Positions 21,798 through 34,562 of a DNA stretch of 64,000 bases are shown here, in pieces. Every line of letters starts with the position of its first letter. The first letter of the stretch is position 1. The stretch comes from Petrosia ficiformis. Lineage: Eukaryota > Porifera > Demospongiae > Haplosclerida > Petrosiidae. Position numbers and translations under genes: made by a program. The notes beneath the pieces were generated by a model, which made no database searches, was not told the origin of the DNA, and saw only the letters and a program-made list of their open reading frames with translations. Where the stretch lies: positions 5,895,741-5,959,740 of the forward strand of contig OX345645.1 in NCBI GenBank assembly GCA_947044365.1, written 5' to 3'.

Positions 21798-24700
21798 TTA
21801 TAGAAATATATTCAGTTCTTCGAGTGACAGTCTGTTTGTTATTTCTACTAATGGTTGTGGACCAAGTTTCTTTTCTTTACGTTGAGTAATCAGTGTTTTC
21901 TTCATATCATTTAGTATGTCTATCATAATAGATGATTTTGGAATACTAACATAACATAATGATGGATGTAGTAACACAGTTTCCCAAAATTGATGTATCA
22001 TTGATATGCAGTCTACTTTATATGTATTTTCAGATAGTGCTAAGAATATAACTTTCAGGAACTTCATGTCTTCATTTCTATTCAACATATTTGTAACATA
22101 AGGAATTATCTCTTCGTAAAAAAATGATGTCAATACCTGTTCTGAGATCCTCCATGCGTTAAATATCATTGTCAGTGATTTTAGATTATCAGTAGCTTCA
22201 AAGAATTCTTTCAAATTAATATTTTCTGAAAATTCAATGGTTACATTCAGTTCTTGTAGTGTGTTGTTTCTTCTCAGACCAGTAGTCAGGTATTTGATAA
22301 GTAATGTACAATTGGATGCTTGGCTTTCTATCTCCAGACATTGTAGTGATTTGTTTGTTGACAACATCAATTGAAGAGATTTTCCCACTTCATCATGAAA
22401 CAAACTAATGCTTTTAAATTTTATTCTAAGAGTTATGATAGTTGTGTTACTGGAGAGAATGTTAAATAGTTCATTAAGACTTTCTTCTCTCTCTAGTACT
22501 ATATCCAGATGTTGTAGAAAAGGGTTAGAATCTAAATAGCTAATGAATGGCATCAATGGTTTATATAGGGATAGACTTTTCAAGTTAGCAATATTTCTTC
22601 GAACAGATTCTAATCCAGGTGACAAAGTTTCTGTTTTCTTTACAGGATATGTTATGATATCATGTACTGTATCATTACTGATATTTAGTGCTGTAAGACA
22701 TTCATTAACTACAAATGGAGATGGTAGTATTCCTTTAATAGGTATATTCAGTTTAACAGCTTGTAAGGTTTGGTTGTTTTTCAAAAGCTCTTCAATTTGT
22801 AATGACTTAGTATGAGTAGAGTCTGATGATAGTGAAAAGAACTGGATTGTATCATTTCTCTCTACTCCAGTAAGCAAACTATTTATTAATGAGTTGAATG
22901 GCAAGCCTGACAACTCAATCAAAAATTCTTTAATAGTATGATTTGTAGACAATACCTTCTCCATTTCCACTAATAATTCATTATCAATATGATCTTCAAA
23001 ATGAATAGAATGTAACTTGTCAATGCGTACATGTAGGATATTCAGATGAGGCAGTTTAAACAGCTGTGTGAACATGATCACAACTGAATCATGATGTATT
23101 GTACCAGATAGGTAGAATACTTCAATATAACTTTCTTGAAGGTACTGACACAATGACGATTGGTGTAGCTTGATTACTGATGTGATATCACGATATCCTG
23201 ATTTCATTACAATGCAATTAGTCATGTTTGAATCTTCTTTGGAAAGTTTCAGCAACTTATGATAATACCCATGATGGAGATAATTCCAAGTGACCTTTGA
23301 GTTCTTCAGGAGAAAGGACAAACACAATAAATCAAATTGTGATGATATCACCTTACGTACACAGAGAGAGGAGTTTGTAATAGATGAAACAAATATCTGA
23401 CACAATACTTTGTTTTCAGACTCGTAAATTAGATGAAGCAATTGTATAGTATCTGTATCATAATAGGGTTCATGAAGAGGATAGTCACTCATGAAAATGT
23501 CATAAAAAAGCAATTGTGGATTCTGATGAAACACAGAGCACTGATGAGATTCAAAACCAAACAATGGTTTCCTTATACATTGTAAGTCTACCTCTTTACT
23601 GAAATACTCTTGATAGCTGTCATCTTTAAGTTCAGTCAGACCTGCCACAAATCTTAGTGTCATGCGAAAGTGAGTTCCATGGAAATGTTCTCTAAACAGC
23701 ATTTTTTGATCATCATGGTGAGTTATCCACCATGCTGCCAGGAACTCCTGAATGGTTAGGTGAAGAAACTGATGTTTAGTGGTGTCTGCTATCTTGTAAC
23801 AGTTCATTAATCCAAAATGTTCACACTTCATTGAATGTGATAACTTTAGTATTTCATTTCTATTGAAAGTGGTATTTTGTGTTTTCAGCTTCTCATAAGC
23901 ACAACAACAAAGTTCATCAAATGCTCTCTTTTGATCTTCTTGTAGTTCTTCAAGCGATTCAACTGTGTCTGGATCAAGCTCTTGTTTTTCCATTGATCTC
24001 TTTACGGCATATAGAACATATTTCTTGTAAAACTTAGTCAAAGTGTTAGGAAGAATAAAGTCACACAGCTGATAAACTCTCACTAACATGAAACATACAA
24101 AAGGTATATAACATAATGACAAGACATCTTCCCTAATCTTCAATTCCTCTATTAATTGTTTAGCATTCTGTTCAGTCAGCTCATTCCTGATACATGTAAA
24201 AATTTCTTTTTTCTCAAAACCTAATACTTCAATATGACGAATGTTTGTTTTTTTTAGGAGAATTGATGAGGCATACGTACGTGAAGTAATCATTATATTA
24301 CAGCTCTGTAATATATTCCGTTGAATAATATTCAGTATGAATGATTGCGTTTGGTCTCTTCCCTTAAACTCATCCCATCCATCAAGTATTAGTAACAAAC
24401 CTCTACCATTTGTCTCCATGATCTGAGCACTAACAGTTTCACAAAGCTTTTTACTACTGTGAAATAAAGAAACAAGATCAGATATGTTTTTAGCTGATGA
24501 TACTCTCTCGTCTCTAAGATGAAGAAGAAAAACATGATCAAAGGAACATTTCTTCAATTCATTCTTAGCCCACATGTTACACAGTTTATGACAAAGTGTA
24601 GTTTTTCCTACACCTGGAGGACCATCAACTACTACTTTGATTGGACTATTATCATCATTATGTTTCAGTACATGTTGTATGTCTATTTTCTTTGATACAT

Positions 24701-26881
24701 TCATTATATTGTCTAATTTGCCATGTAACATGTTCCATGTTCTACTCCTCCCCTCTTTGTCAGAAAGACATCCTCCATGTCCCTTAATGAGTCCAAGTTG
24801 TCCAAACTTGTGTTCATCAACATCTGATAATTCATGTTTATAATAATCTTGTAACTCCTTACTATATATATCACTTTCAGTTATAAGTTCATCAGTTGGT
24901 GGCAAAGATGATGATAATCCTGATGAATATAACAATCATTACAAAGTATAATATACTAGACTGCATGCCTGCATGATTATGGATGGTGATATGCACTACT
25001 ATGCATCTGTGGTCTAGTAACAAAGTGATTTGCCTGTATATTCTGATAAAGGTACATGTGGCTCACACACATCAACTCATAATGCTGGTAACACTTACTC
25101 ATCTACTATAAACATATCCAATTCCAGGTGTGTGAATGAAAGGGGTGAATGATATATAAATTAGCACTAACACTCCTACCTAAACTCTTAACCCTACAAT
25201 CAAGAATGAAAGTCCCAGGAATGAGGACAAATCCAGAAGAACAATTCATAATTCAGAACAGGATGAATATAACCACTATATATCATACAATACTAACTAA
25301 GTGTACCTAAACCTATAATAAATATGTAAGTAGTCAGTAATTATCACTTAATTAAGACCAAAGCTTGATTCTTTCCATTTGTTTCTACATTGTGGTTTAT
25401 TATTATTTTAGAATTACATAATAACGATAATAATTATATTAACTACTATGTAGTTCATATAGAATAAACTATTCCACTTACCACATTCATGTTTCAGTTG
25501 GTTTGCTAATACATTTTCTCCTATGCTATCAAGTGTAGTGGATAATTTCAGTAGCCCTTCTTCATATGTAGGGAAACTTGTATCCATCTTCAACCATTTA
25601 TTAAACATTGCTAACATACAGTTCCTCATTATAAAATGATTATCATGTTCTATTTCTTTAATATCAGAATCTGATAATCCTAGTAAAACTCCAACATGTT
25701 TCCAATCACCCAGTGTAGTAATCTGAGCTGTACGTCTTCGTAATCTCTCTCGACCTTCAGTACTTAATATTTTCTTTGCTTCTGTTACACCATCATTCTC
25801 TTCACATTCATTCATTGATGTATCTAAAACAGTAACAAGAGTGTGTGGTAAGCAAACATGTAAACAGTACGGTTCTTAAGATTTGAAATGTTTGTTTTTT
25901 TTTATGGGAAAGTACATCTTTGAACAAAGGCTAGTACTTTTAGGAGCACCATGAAAGGTTTGAATTGAAATAATAATGATACTTTAATTATCACATTCTT
26001 AAATGTTGAGATTCAGTTTTAGAAGTCAAAATGTGGCCAAAAATTGAAATACATCTTCATGCAAATGGAAACTTATTTGGGAGGGTATTAGGTGGTTTGG
26101 GAACCTGAGAGTTTGTGGGAAGCTTCCCATACCTGATGGTACGAATTATGTTTCACTATATAGTGTAATGAATATAAGCAACAATTAAGCTCATGAGCTT
26201 AACTATAATTACCTTCTTCAATTAGCTTTTTCCTCATTGCATGTGCAGTATCTTTCTCTCCACACCTGTCTACTGATGATATTAACTCTTTCCATGATGC
26301 TTCTGATGTATTCTTAATCCACCAATCCAATGCTATTTCTATTGCATAATCGTATGTTTCATCTTCCTTTATTATAGCTCTTATCTTTCCTTTTAGCTCT
26401 ACTGGAACACTCAGGAAACTCGTTAACAAACTCCACTTGCTCTTAAAATTAAATCCACATTCATACAGTAGTGAAACTGCTTTGCCCGGAGTAATCTCTG
26501 ATAGTGAGTATAGAAATATAATAAATGATTATACTGCATGAAATATAGCTCATATTTATATACATTGCAGTAAGTTATATAAATGTGTGTTTAGTACTAT
26601 ATTAAACATAGTAATAACTAACCCACAGGTCCAGGATTTGATTCCACATCACCAGAGAGTATCAGTAGTAGAAATATACACACAGTTAGTATATGCAAAC
26701 ACACACTAGTATGACTGAGTAATGTTCTAATACATACTCCAACATATTCACTCTCCCAATGATAATCTTTCACTCCTGGATGACTTTGCATGTTATTAAC
26801 AAGTCTGCTTTTCCTCTTGACAGACTTCATACCACCACCCCACATTCCAATAGAAACTCTCCATTGTATGAGATCAATCAT
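21798..26881 (-). CDS. NLR1: 2A leader - Death - Death - NACHT - LRR receptor
   Basis: Probable intracellular innate immune receptor of 1335 residues. Four exons, all joined in phase 1: 26623-26881, 26213-26497, 25482-25823 and 21798-24919. Exon 1 encodes a basic leader, a hydrophobic segment (about residues 59-75) and a 2A-like GDVESNPGP at 77-85. Exon 2 gives a Death-fold domain (ITPGKAVSLL ... ALDWWIKNTSEASWKELI), and exon 3 a second one (LGDWKHVGVLLGLSDSDI ... IGENVLANQLK). Exon 4 carries NACHT, with Walker A GPPGVGKTT at 395-403, Walker B LLLILDGWDEF at 470-480 and a MITSRT sensor-like motif. The C-terminal half has irregular LRRs (NKSLQCLEIES, RNNTLQELNV). The start at 26881 is the only in-frame ATG before the leader; a later ATG is possible. 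NLR2 at 45854 is a close paralogue. Confidence 0.88.
26627..26653 (-). other. 2A-like ribosome-skipping motif of NLR1
   Basis: Encodes GDVESNPGP, matching the D-V/I-E-X-N-P-G-P consensus at which ribosomes omit one peptide bond between G and the last P. It directly follows the hydrophobic run IFLLLILS and ends two residues before the end of the exon. Skipping would release the receptor starting at P85 and leave an 84-residue leader. Activity is inferred from the motif. Confidence 0.85.
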
Positions 26882-27206
26882 TATGAATATCTGTATGGAA
26901 ATTATATCCAGGATTCATGGTTAATTCATTGGTACATGTAAATATTTTACAATGCAATCACTATTATATTGATAAAAGAAGCTACAGACCAAAGGTTCTA
27001 CTATCATTGTAATATTTTTAATTATAACAAATATTATGATGAATTTTTTTGTTATTGGAATATAATTATTATTGTCTAGCTATAACAGGTAAACATAAAA
27101 GATATCTATTATGATAGACATACTTAATGATATTGGTAGTACAAAATATCTTCTTTCTTATAAAAGAACAAACATAGATATATATCACTACATGTGTAAA
27201 TATTAT

Positions 27207-27557
27207 CCCTATGATTGATTTGTGGTGTCCAAGATTAATTAATGATGGCTGACTTTCTCATGCGTGAAGCACAACAGCTATAATTATTGACTTCTACTCT
27301 CCTTACTTTTAAAGGATCTTGAAAAACTATAGGAATATATTTCAGGCAAAGCAGTTTCTATGTAAGCTACAAGTTGTTTTCTTCCTGTTGGTTTAAAGAG
27401 CTTGTGCGAATGTTCTTTTACACGCCACACTTATTAATTCACTGAGTGCCCTGCAATGACATAACTTGATTAACTATGTAAACAATGCATAGTTACGTAT
27501 GTGACACAAGCAAATATATTATAGATCAATTCAATACCGTGGAAAGCAATCATAGGG
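27207..27557. mobile_element. MITE, CCCTATGATTG family
   Basis: About 350 bp between CCCTATGATTGATTTGTGGT and GAAAGCAATCATAGGG. The interior blocks GCACAACAGCTATAAT, TCCTTTTAAA-like and ATGACATAACTTGATTAACT are shared with 28609-28975 and 49986-50362. Confidence 0.75.
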
Positions 27558-28608
27558 ATCCCATAACAACCATAATTAAAGGAAAGCGTTGCATGAGGTT
27601 CACATCCAGATGAATGGCTGCATTTATATCATCTTTACTGTAATCATAATAAATTTGGCCTAATAATTTCATGGATATAGTTGTGATTGCGGTTCTGGTA
27701 TAAATGATAGGGTGTTATGTTTTGAGGAAATAATTACAATACTGTAATTTGTAGGGTGGGCCCACTGAGCATAATCTTAGCAACCACCTAGCAACGGGAT
27801 ATAAGTATTTGCATATACTTATAATTATTATGTTTATATCGTTTGTGTATACTGTAAAAGCCCTCAAAAGAAAACACCATTGGGAAGGTCCTTTTTGTCC
27901 TCTATAACGAGGTGCCACGGTCCTTATCTCAGGGGTTGACACGTGTCATGCACATGTCCAGTTCACACTCATGTACTGTTGTTATGGCTAGTCGATCTAT
28001 AGTTTGACCTCAATAAACTTAAATGCTGGAAGTTAAGTGGTATATAAGAGGATACCTTGTTTATAAGTGGTATGGGAAGCAACATGTGGCGACGTGGTAC
28101 ATTAATTTTGGAGAGTGAACACAATAATAAATGAAGACAGATTTGTTGTGGCTGTTCTAAACTAGAGAGATTTATTCAGTCTCGAGCTTCACAAATGTAA
28201 AAATATTGAATATATACCTTCATACTGTTGTTGCATGTTGATCTCAAAAAAAGTTGTCTGTATTACATAGGTCATTTATTAGTATTATTGTATAAAGGGG
28301 GTGTGACTGGCAACCATTGTGCAGAAGAGCGGTGTGTCTATATGTGAGGGGTTACAACAGTATTGAGTTCAATGACAGGTCAATCGGGACTGTGGTAGCT
28401 GTTATTTATGTAGTGAATGTCCACAACTCAGGAGTGTCCATTAAGAGGGGTTTTACTGTAAACTGATAACCGCCTCTCCTTTGGTTTGATGGAGATTGAA
28501 TTACAACATGATACAGGATAGTGATGTACCGATAACCGATCCTATATTACATCTATCTTCTGATTTCTGATTATTTCAATAACAAGTGTATATAGAGAAA
28601 AAAAGTAT
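27558..28608. other. intergenic, no supported gene
   Basis: AT-rich DNA between two MITEs on the 5' side of NLR1. No exon or repeat could be supported. Confidence 0.4.
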
Positions 28609-28975
28609 CCCTATGATTGCTTTATGGTGTCCAGCATTCAGTAATCATGGCTGACTTTATCATTCCTGAAACACAACAGCCTATTATAGTTATTATTTGA
28701 TTATCTACTCTCTTTACCTTCTAAAGAATCTTGTAGAACTTTAGAGCAGGTAGAATAGTAGCTAGTAGTTCCAGTTTCTAATTCTATGTAAGCTACAAGC
28801 AGCTTTCTTCCTGCTGAGTTCGAGCGCACGTTCTATTACGTGCCACGCCCATTAATTGACCGAGCCCCCGGGAATGACGTAACTTCTTTAACTACGTATA
28901 CAATGCATACTCGCGTAGGTGACACAAGAATATAAATATATATAGTTCGAACCCGTGGGAAAGCAATCATAGAGA
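28609..28975. mobile_element. MITE, CCCTATGATTGCTTT family, long copy
   Basis: Begins CCCTATGATTGCTTTATGGT and ends GTGGGAAAGCAATCATAG. The centre holds GTGCCACGCCCATTAATTGA and the GACGTAACTTCTTTAACTAC block seen in the other copies. Non-coding. Confidence 0.8.
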
Positions 28976-28999
28976 TGGCCCTACGGGCCATAAAAATAT

Positions 29000-31350
29000 G
29001 CATTTCCTCAATCTATATATACCCAAACTAATGGCTGATACCAATTACTGACCCGATTATAGGTACATTACTAATTTTGATTCACTCACCTCAAGAAGTG
29101 TTTGTTAGGTGGTATAACGATGTACAACTGACTATATAGAAAGAACTTGTGTTACAGGATCAAAAGAGTGAATCTGAGGGAGTATGGAAGACGAAATATT
29201 AGTAATAACTTATAAATTGACAATACATCTATCAGTTATATAATAGTAGCTACTCAAACATTAATTGATATAATCTGGTGGGTTAGCCCCTTCACATAGA
29301 GAGTCAGGTATGGTACACATATGTCATATACCAGTTGTGTAAGACAAATTTAATTATCTTCAGCCTACTATTAATTGTGTCCTCTAAATATAGTGATTTT
29401 AGAACAGTTGGATTTAGCATGCATTAATTTTAGCGAATTTCTGAGCCATGCCTAATATGCCTAATAAAATGATCACTAAATACTTTTTATAGCATGTACC
29501 AATTTTAGCGATAATTATTACATCATAGTTGCTACAATCAGTATACACAATTAAAAGTAAACTTTAGGTATGGGCTTCTATGAAATGTATTGAGTGTGTT
29601 AATACTAGATATGTAAACTGTTTATACAATGTATTTTTCCAAGTAATGCTTAGGAATTGCACAACTTGTATATGCATGTCACACCAGACCCTTCCCCTCT
29701 ATGTGAAGGGGTTAACGTTGGCCACCCAGACTAAAATTGCCAGTGTCAATGACATAGGTTGCATGGTCTCATGGGCTTTATGTGTGGATAAAATGTGTTT
29801 GTTAGTTTACCAACTCAGAAAAGAGTCTATGATATACCAGTGACTCAACCATTGCTATTTGATACCCGGTGACTGGCAGCAAGTATGGGAAATCTACTAG
29901 TCTCTGATATTTCATTATTAGCAATGGCAACACACATTAACAATATCAGTAATAAGAATTTGACACACTAAGACATAAATAAATCCATAAAACTGTATGT
30001 TACTGAATGATGACTGGCAATATTAATATTATTATTAACTTTAACATTAAAAATTACAAGTTAAAAATCCATAGGGCATAATAATTATTATAATTAGTCT
30101 TGAGTAGCCAAAGTACCTGGTTACAGGATGGGACCATCTGGAAACTCGCATCACAAAACCTTGGCAAACTATCACATGACATAATCAGCGGATAATTAAC
30201 CAAAATTAATAAATTAATTTACAAATAGCAATGGATAAAGAAGAGCACTGTATTATCCCTTGTGATGTCTGCCATGTTTTGATTAGCCCTGAACATATTC
30301 ATGTAGGAGGCACGGTTTTGCGATTACAGTATCCAGACGGTCCCGTCCTATAATGTAGGACATTGGTGGCGTGAGACTGACTATAACATATCAGTCGTGT
30401 AATAGTAGCTATCAAACATAAATTGACACAGTTGGCAGATTAGCTGCTTTGCATAGCACTTTCGCATCTACAATTAAAGTGGCCTTGGTTTATGAACAAA
30501 CATAATTACACACAATAAATCTGTTGAATGGGTGTGGTTAGTCTCATTGCTTGATGAATAATGAGATGATTCGTAATTAACATTCCTTTAGGCCTTATGT
30601 GACAACTACAATCAGAGTGGTATATACTACACACATTCCTGAAGTACTTACAGAAAGTCAACGAGTCATATTGTGGGCCCTACCAACTACAGGATGGCCA
30701 TAGAGACTAAGGTCTGGCGATGGTACACATATACCAGTTATGCAACATGGATTTGATTATGGACTTTAAAATTAAATTCATTGAGTATGTTAATACTAGG
30801 TATGTAAACTGTTTATATATACACTGCAGGAATTCTGAGGAACTGCACAACTAATGTGTGCCATACCAGATCCTTTCTCTCTATGTGAAGGGGCTGGCCC
30901 ACCAGACTAAAACTGACAGTACATGAATATGTGGGTGTTTGTGGATGTAACTGACCATGCATAAAATCATTGTTAGGATTGGGTGTGGTTTATTTATAGA
31001 AGCAATCGTTTCAGGAAGAATGAATAGGGTAGGCTTAAACAAAATGGCATGTCAAGCGAGCCGAACATTATAGCTAATTAATTATTCATAATGGGTGTAG
31101 TAATTAATAATACTCGTAACAATTGACCTGGGCCACCATATTCGTTTAATATGGCGTTATAGAAGTGATGAAAAGAAACAAAAGTTGTCGGGAAAACAAT
31201 TATATTTCCAACATAATTATCATTATTATTTATCCTGTAAGTATATAATTTATTTTAATATTATTATATACAATATTTTAAGAAGTAATTAAGATCAAAA
31301 TCTCTGTATAGGTTAAAGCCTACTATTAAGAAATTCCCAATGAATAGTAG
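29000..31350. other. intergenic DNA, partly duplicated in unit C
   Basis: No gene seen. From about 30058 onward the sequence is recognisably the same as 53335-55170 (for example ATCACATGACATAATCAGCG at 30171 and 53442), so it belongs to the duplicated unit. An older repeat with CCCTCTATGTGAAGGGG recurs at 29290, 29690 and 30870. Confidence 0.6.
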
Positions 31351-31359
31351 TCTCGAGTT

Positions 31360-31662
31360 GCCAGACCCAACCCTTTGCTATGTGACAGGAAAGCCGGGTC
31401 TGCTCAACTCACTGTACTAGCATTCATCAAGAGCATTAAGTATCTGGCAAAATGGTAATTGAATTCATAACAATAGTAATATATTCATATAGCTGGCTTA
31501 CTGGGAAAGTATAGTTATGAATATAGCTTATTTTGTTATGAATATTATAAGCAGTTTGTAACCCACTAAAGTAGCCCAAAAATCCTGCTAAACTCTTGAT
31601 GAACGCTAGTACAGTGGGTTGACCAGACCCTTCCCGTCACATAGCAGAGGGTTGGGTCTGGC
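31360..31662. mobile_element. fold-back MITE with ~75-bp arms
   Basis: The left arm begins GCCAGACCCAACCCTTTGCT and runs to ATTCATCAAGAG. The right arm is its near-perfect inverse, ending AGAGGGTTGGGTCTGGC. The centre is AT-rich. The matching interval of unit C (near 55050) lacks it, so it inserted after the duplication or was lost there. Confidence 0.8.
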
Positions 31663-31784
31663 TACATGAGCCTAAATGAAATGGTTGTGTAGTCTAATTG
31701 CCCTCCCAAATACAGGCTGGCCAATAAGACCCTAGGCTGTCTACTTGCTCTAGTAAAATATACATATCTATGTAGGAATGTAAA

Positions 31785-33990
31785 AAGTAACATACCAAAT
31801 CAGTTTCTTCCAAATTATACTAATTGCTCTTTTGACAAGCCACGCCCTTGTTCTTCGTTTGTGTGGCTGGGACCGCCCTTTTCTTTACAAACAATATGTA
31901 TTCTGGCTTCCTGTAATAAAATTAATGATATAGTTATATAAGCAGCAGAAGTTTGTATATAGTAACGTACAAAATGAGTTTCCTTTCAAACGGTCAGTTA
32001 TAATGTATATAGCTCCTCTGTTTGATGAGCCACGCCCTTCTTTTCTGTGGCACGAATTGGAACCTCCCTTTTTCTTTACAAATAAAATGTAGTCTGTATA
32101 TTGTCCTGTAATACAGTTGATATAATGTTAAATATGTAAATATAGTCATATAAACAGCAGAGGTAAGTACATATAACGACATACCAAATCAGTTTAGCTC
32201 TTTTGTTATTACAAGCCACGCCCTTCTTTTCTGTTTGTACTGACCCTTTCTCTTAGCAAAAAATATGTAGTTTGTATATTGTGCACTTCCTATAATACAA
32301 TTAGTTAAGCACTAACATAAATTATAGTTATATAAGCAGCAGAAGTGTGTATATAGTAACATACCAAATCAATCTCCTTCCAAGTGGTCAGCTCAGCCCT
32401 TCTATTTTTGACGAGCCACACCTTCTTGTTTGCACTCGCCCTTTCTTTTCAGTAGTCTATATATTGTGGATTTCCTGTAATAAAATTAGAAATGTACTCA
32501 TATATAGTTATATAGCAACAGAAATATGTATATAGTAACATACCAAATCAGTTTCCTTTTAAGTTAAAATGCTCGTCTAGCTGTGTTTTGACGAGCCACA
32601 CCCTTCTTCTCACTTTACGCAAAATAGCAATAGCTTGATGGTTAACTTCCTGTAATAAAATTAATAGTATGTTAGCTATTTAGAGTCATGTATAGTTGTA
32701 TAAACGACAGAAGAAGGTCTATAGCAACATACCAAATCCGTTTCCTTCCAAACACAGCTCTTCTGTTTATACGAGCCACGCCCTTCTTTTCTGTTTGGAC
32801 TGACTTGGACTCGCCCTTTCTCTTTGCAAAAAATGTGTAGTTTGTATATTATGCACTCCTGTAATACAATTACTTAAAATCACTAACATAAATATAGTTA
32901 TACAAACAGCAAAAGTACGTATATAGTAACATACCAAATCTATCTCCTTCCAAGCTGTCAGCTCTTCTGTTTTTGACGAGCCACACCCTACTTGTTTGTA
33001 CTTGCACTCTCCCTTTCTTTTCAGTAGTCTATATATTGTGGATTTCCTGTAATAAAATTAAAAATTTACTCGTATATTGTTATGCGGCAACAAAAGTATG
33101 TATATATGTAGTACCAAATCGGTTTCTTTCCAAGCGGTTAGCTAAAAACTCTCTTTTGACGAGACACACCCTTCTTCTCACTTGACGCACTCGCCCTTTC
33201 TTTTCAGTAGTCTATATATTGTGGATTTCCTGTAATAAAATTAGAAATGTACTCATATATAGTTATATAGCAACAGAAATATGTATATAGTAACATACCA
33301 AATCAGTTTCCTTTTAAGTTAAAATGCTCGTCTAGCTGTGTTTTGACGATCCACACCCTTCTTCTCACTTTACGCAAAATAACAATAGCCTGACGGTGAA
33401 CTTCCTGTAATAAAATTAATAGTATGTTAGCTATATATAGTTGTATAAACAACAGAAGAACATCTATAGCAACATACTAAATCAGTTTCCTTCCAAATAT
33501 AGCTCTTCAGCTTTTACGAGCCACACCCTTCTTTTCTGTTTGTACGACTGGGACACGCCCTTTCTCTTTGCAAAACAAAATATGTAGTTTGTATATTGTG
33601 CACTTCCTGCAATACAATTAGTTAAACATTAACATTAATTACAATATATATATATATATATATATATATAGCAGCAGAATTACGTATATAGTAACATACA
33701 AAATCTTTTTCCTTTCAAGGGGTCAGCTAAAAAGCTCTTTTTTGACGAGCCACGCCCTTCTTTTCACTTTACGCAAAATAGCAATAGTTTGACAGTGAAC
33801 TTCCTGTAATAAAATTAATAGTATATTAGATATGTAGAGTTGTATAAACGGCAGAAGAACGTCTATAGCAACATACCAAATCAGTTTCCTTTCAAGTGCC
33901 TCTGTTTTGACGAGCCACACCCTTCTTTATGTGCTCGATCGCTCGCAGGTACGACTTAAATGACCCGCCCTTTCCTTCTGCGTGGGTGTA
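31785..33990 (+). repeat. tandem array of ~180-bp units upstream of MTMR copy B
   Basis: Twelve units, each containing AACATACCAAATCAGTTTCC, then GACGAGCCACGCCCTTCTTT, then TTCCTGTAATAAAATTAA and ATATAGTTATATAAGCAGCAG. Units alternate between two subtypes and have drifted. The array ends about 20 bp before the MTMR exon 1 region. The CCACGCCC/CCACACCC box is the best-conserved G/C-rich part and matches the KLF/SP type GC box of animals. Confidence 0.85.
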
Positions 33991-34347
33991 CTCCACCTTC
34001 TCTTCAAATATGGCCGGTATGAGTTCTGGTAAAATATCTACACCTCCCTCAACATCAATACCAGAAGCATCACCTGAACTTCTACCAGGTCAGTAACTAT
34101 AAAATATGTTTAGATAATAATTTTAATGACGAATACTATGTTATATGTATTATATACCGATTACTGTTTTGAAGTGTGATCTAGAATGAAACTCTTGAAT
34201 AAGACTTTAAAGTTGTAGTTAGCTATTATAATTTTGTAGTTTAGTAGTCCCAAGGGCAATGCTTGTATCTTTACTTGTATAACTTCCTCATTTTGAACAG
34301 CCACAGTCTTTTAAAACTCACTTCATGTAGTTGAACGGAAGATCTTC

Positions 34348-34562
34348 TAAAGGGCATCTCCAAACTGAAATTTGTACGCTTAACGTCATAGTGACGATAA
34401 AGGTGGGGGGTGACGCTAAACATTTAAAAGAAAGGAAGCACAAGTTAGTGTGATACACTGAAGTATTCATTAATGACGTTAAGAGGAGGGGGATGAGGGT
34501 GTCTTGCAGTAGCATCACTGTGACATAAAGCATATAAGTTTCAGTTTGGAGATGCCCCTTTA
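34348..34562. mobile_element. MITE in MTMR intron 1 (unit B)
   Basis: Ends CTAAAGGGCATCTCCAAACT and AGTTTGGAGATGCCCCTTTA form ~24-bp inverted repeats. The same element sits in intron 1 of copy C (56421-56640), so it predates the duplication. Confidence 0.8.

Noticed and set aside
22543..22815. + strand frames inside the NLR genes (also 24637-24843, 46602-46880, 48708-48914)
   Set aside because: They are antisense shadows of the NACHT-LRR exon, repeated in both paralogues only because the coding strand is conserved.
29580..29843. Open frame of 87 codons in the NLR1/MTMR intergenic region
   Set aside because: No homology recognised. The related sequence at 30760-30900 and 54030-54180 does not keep the frame, so it is repeat DNA.
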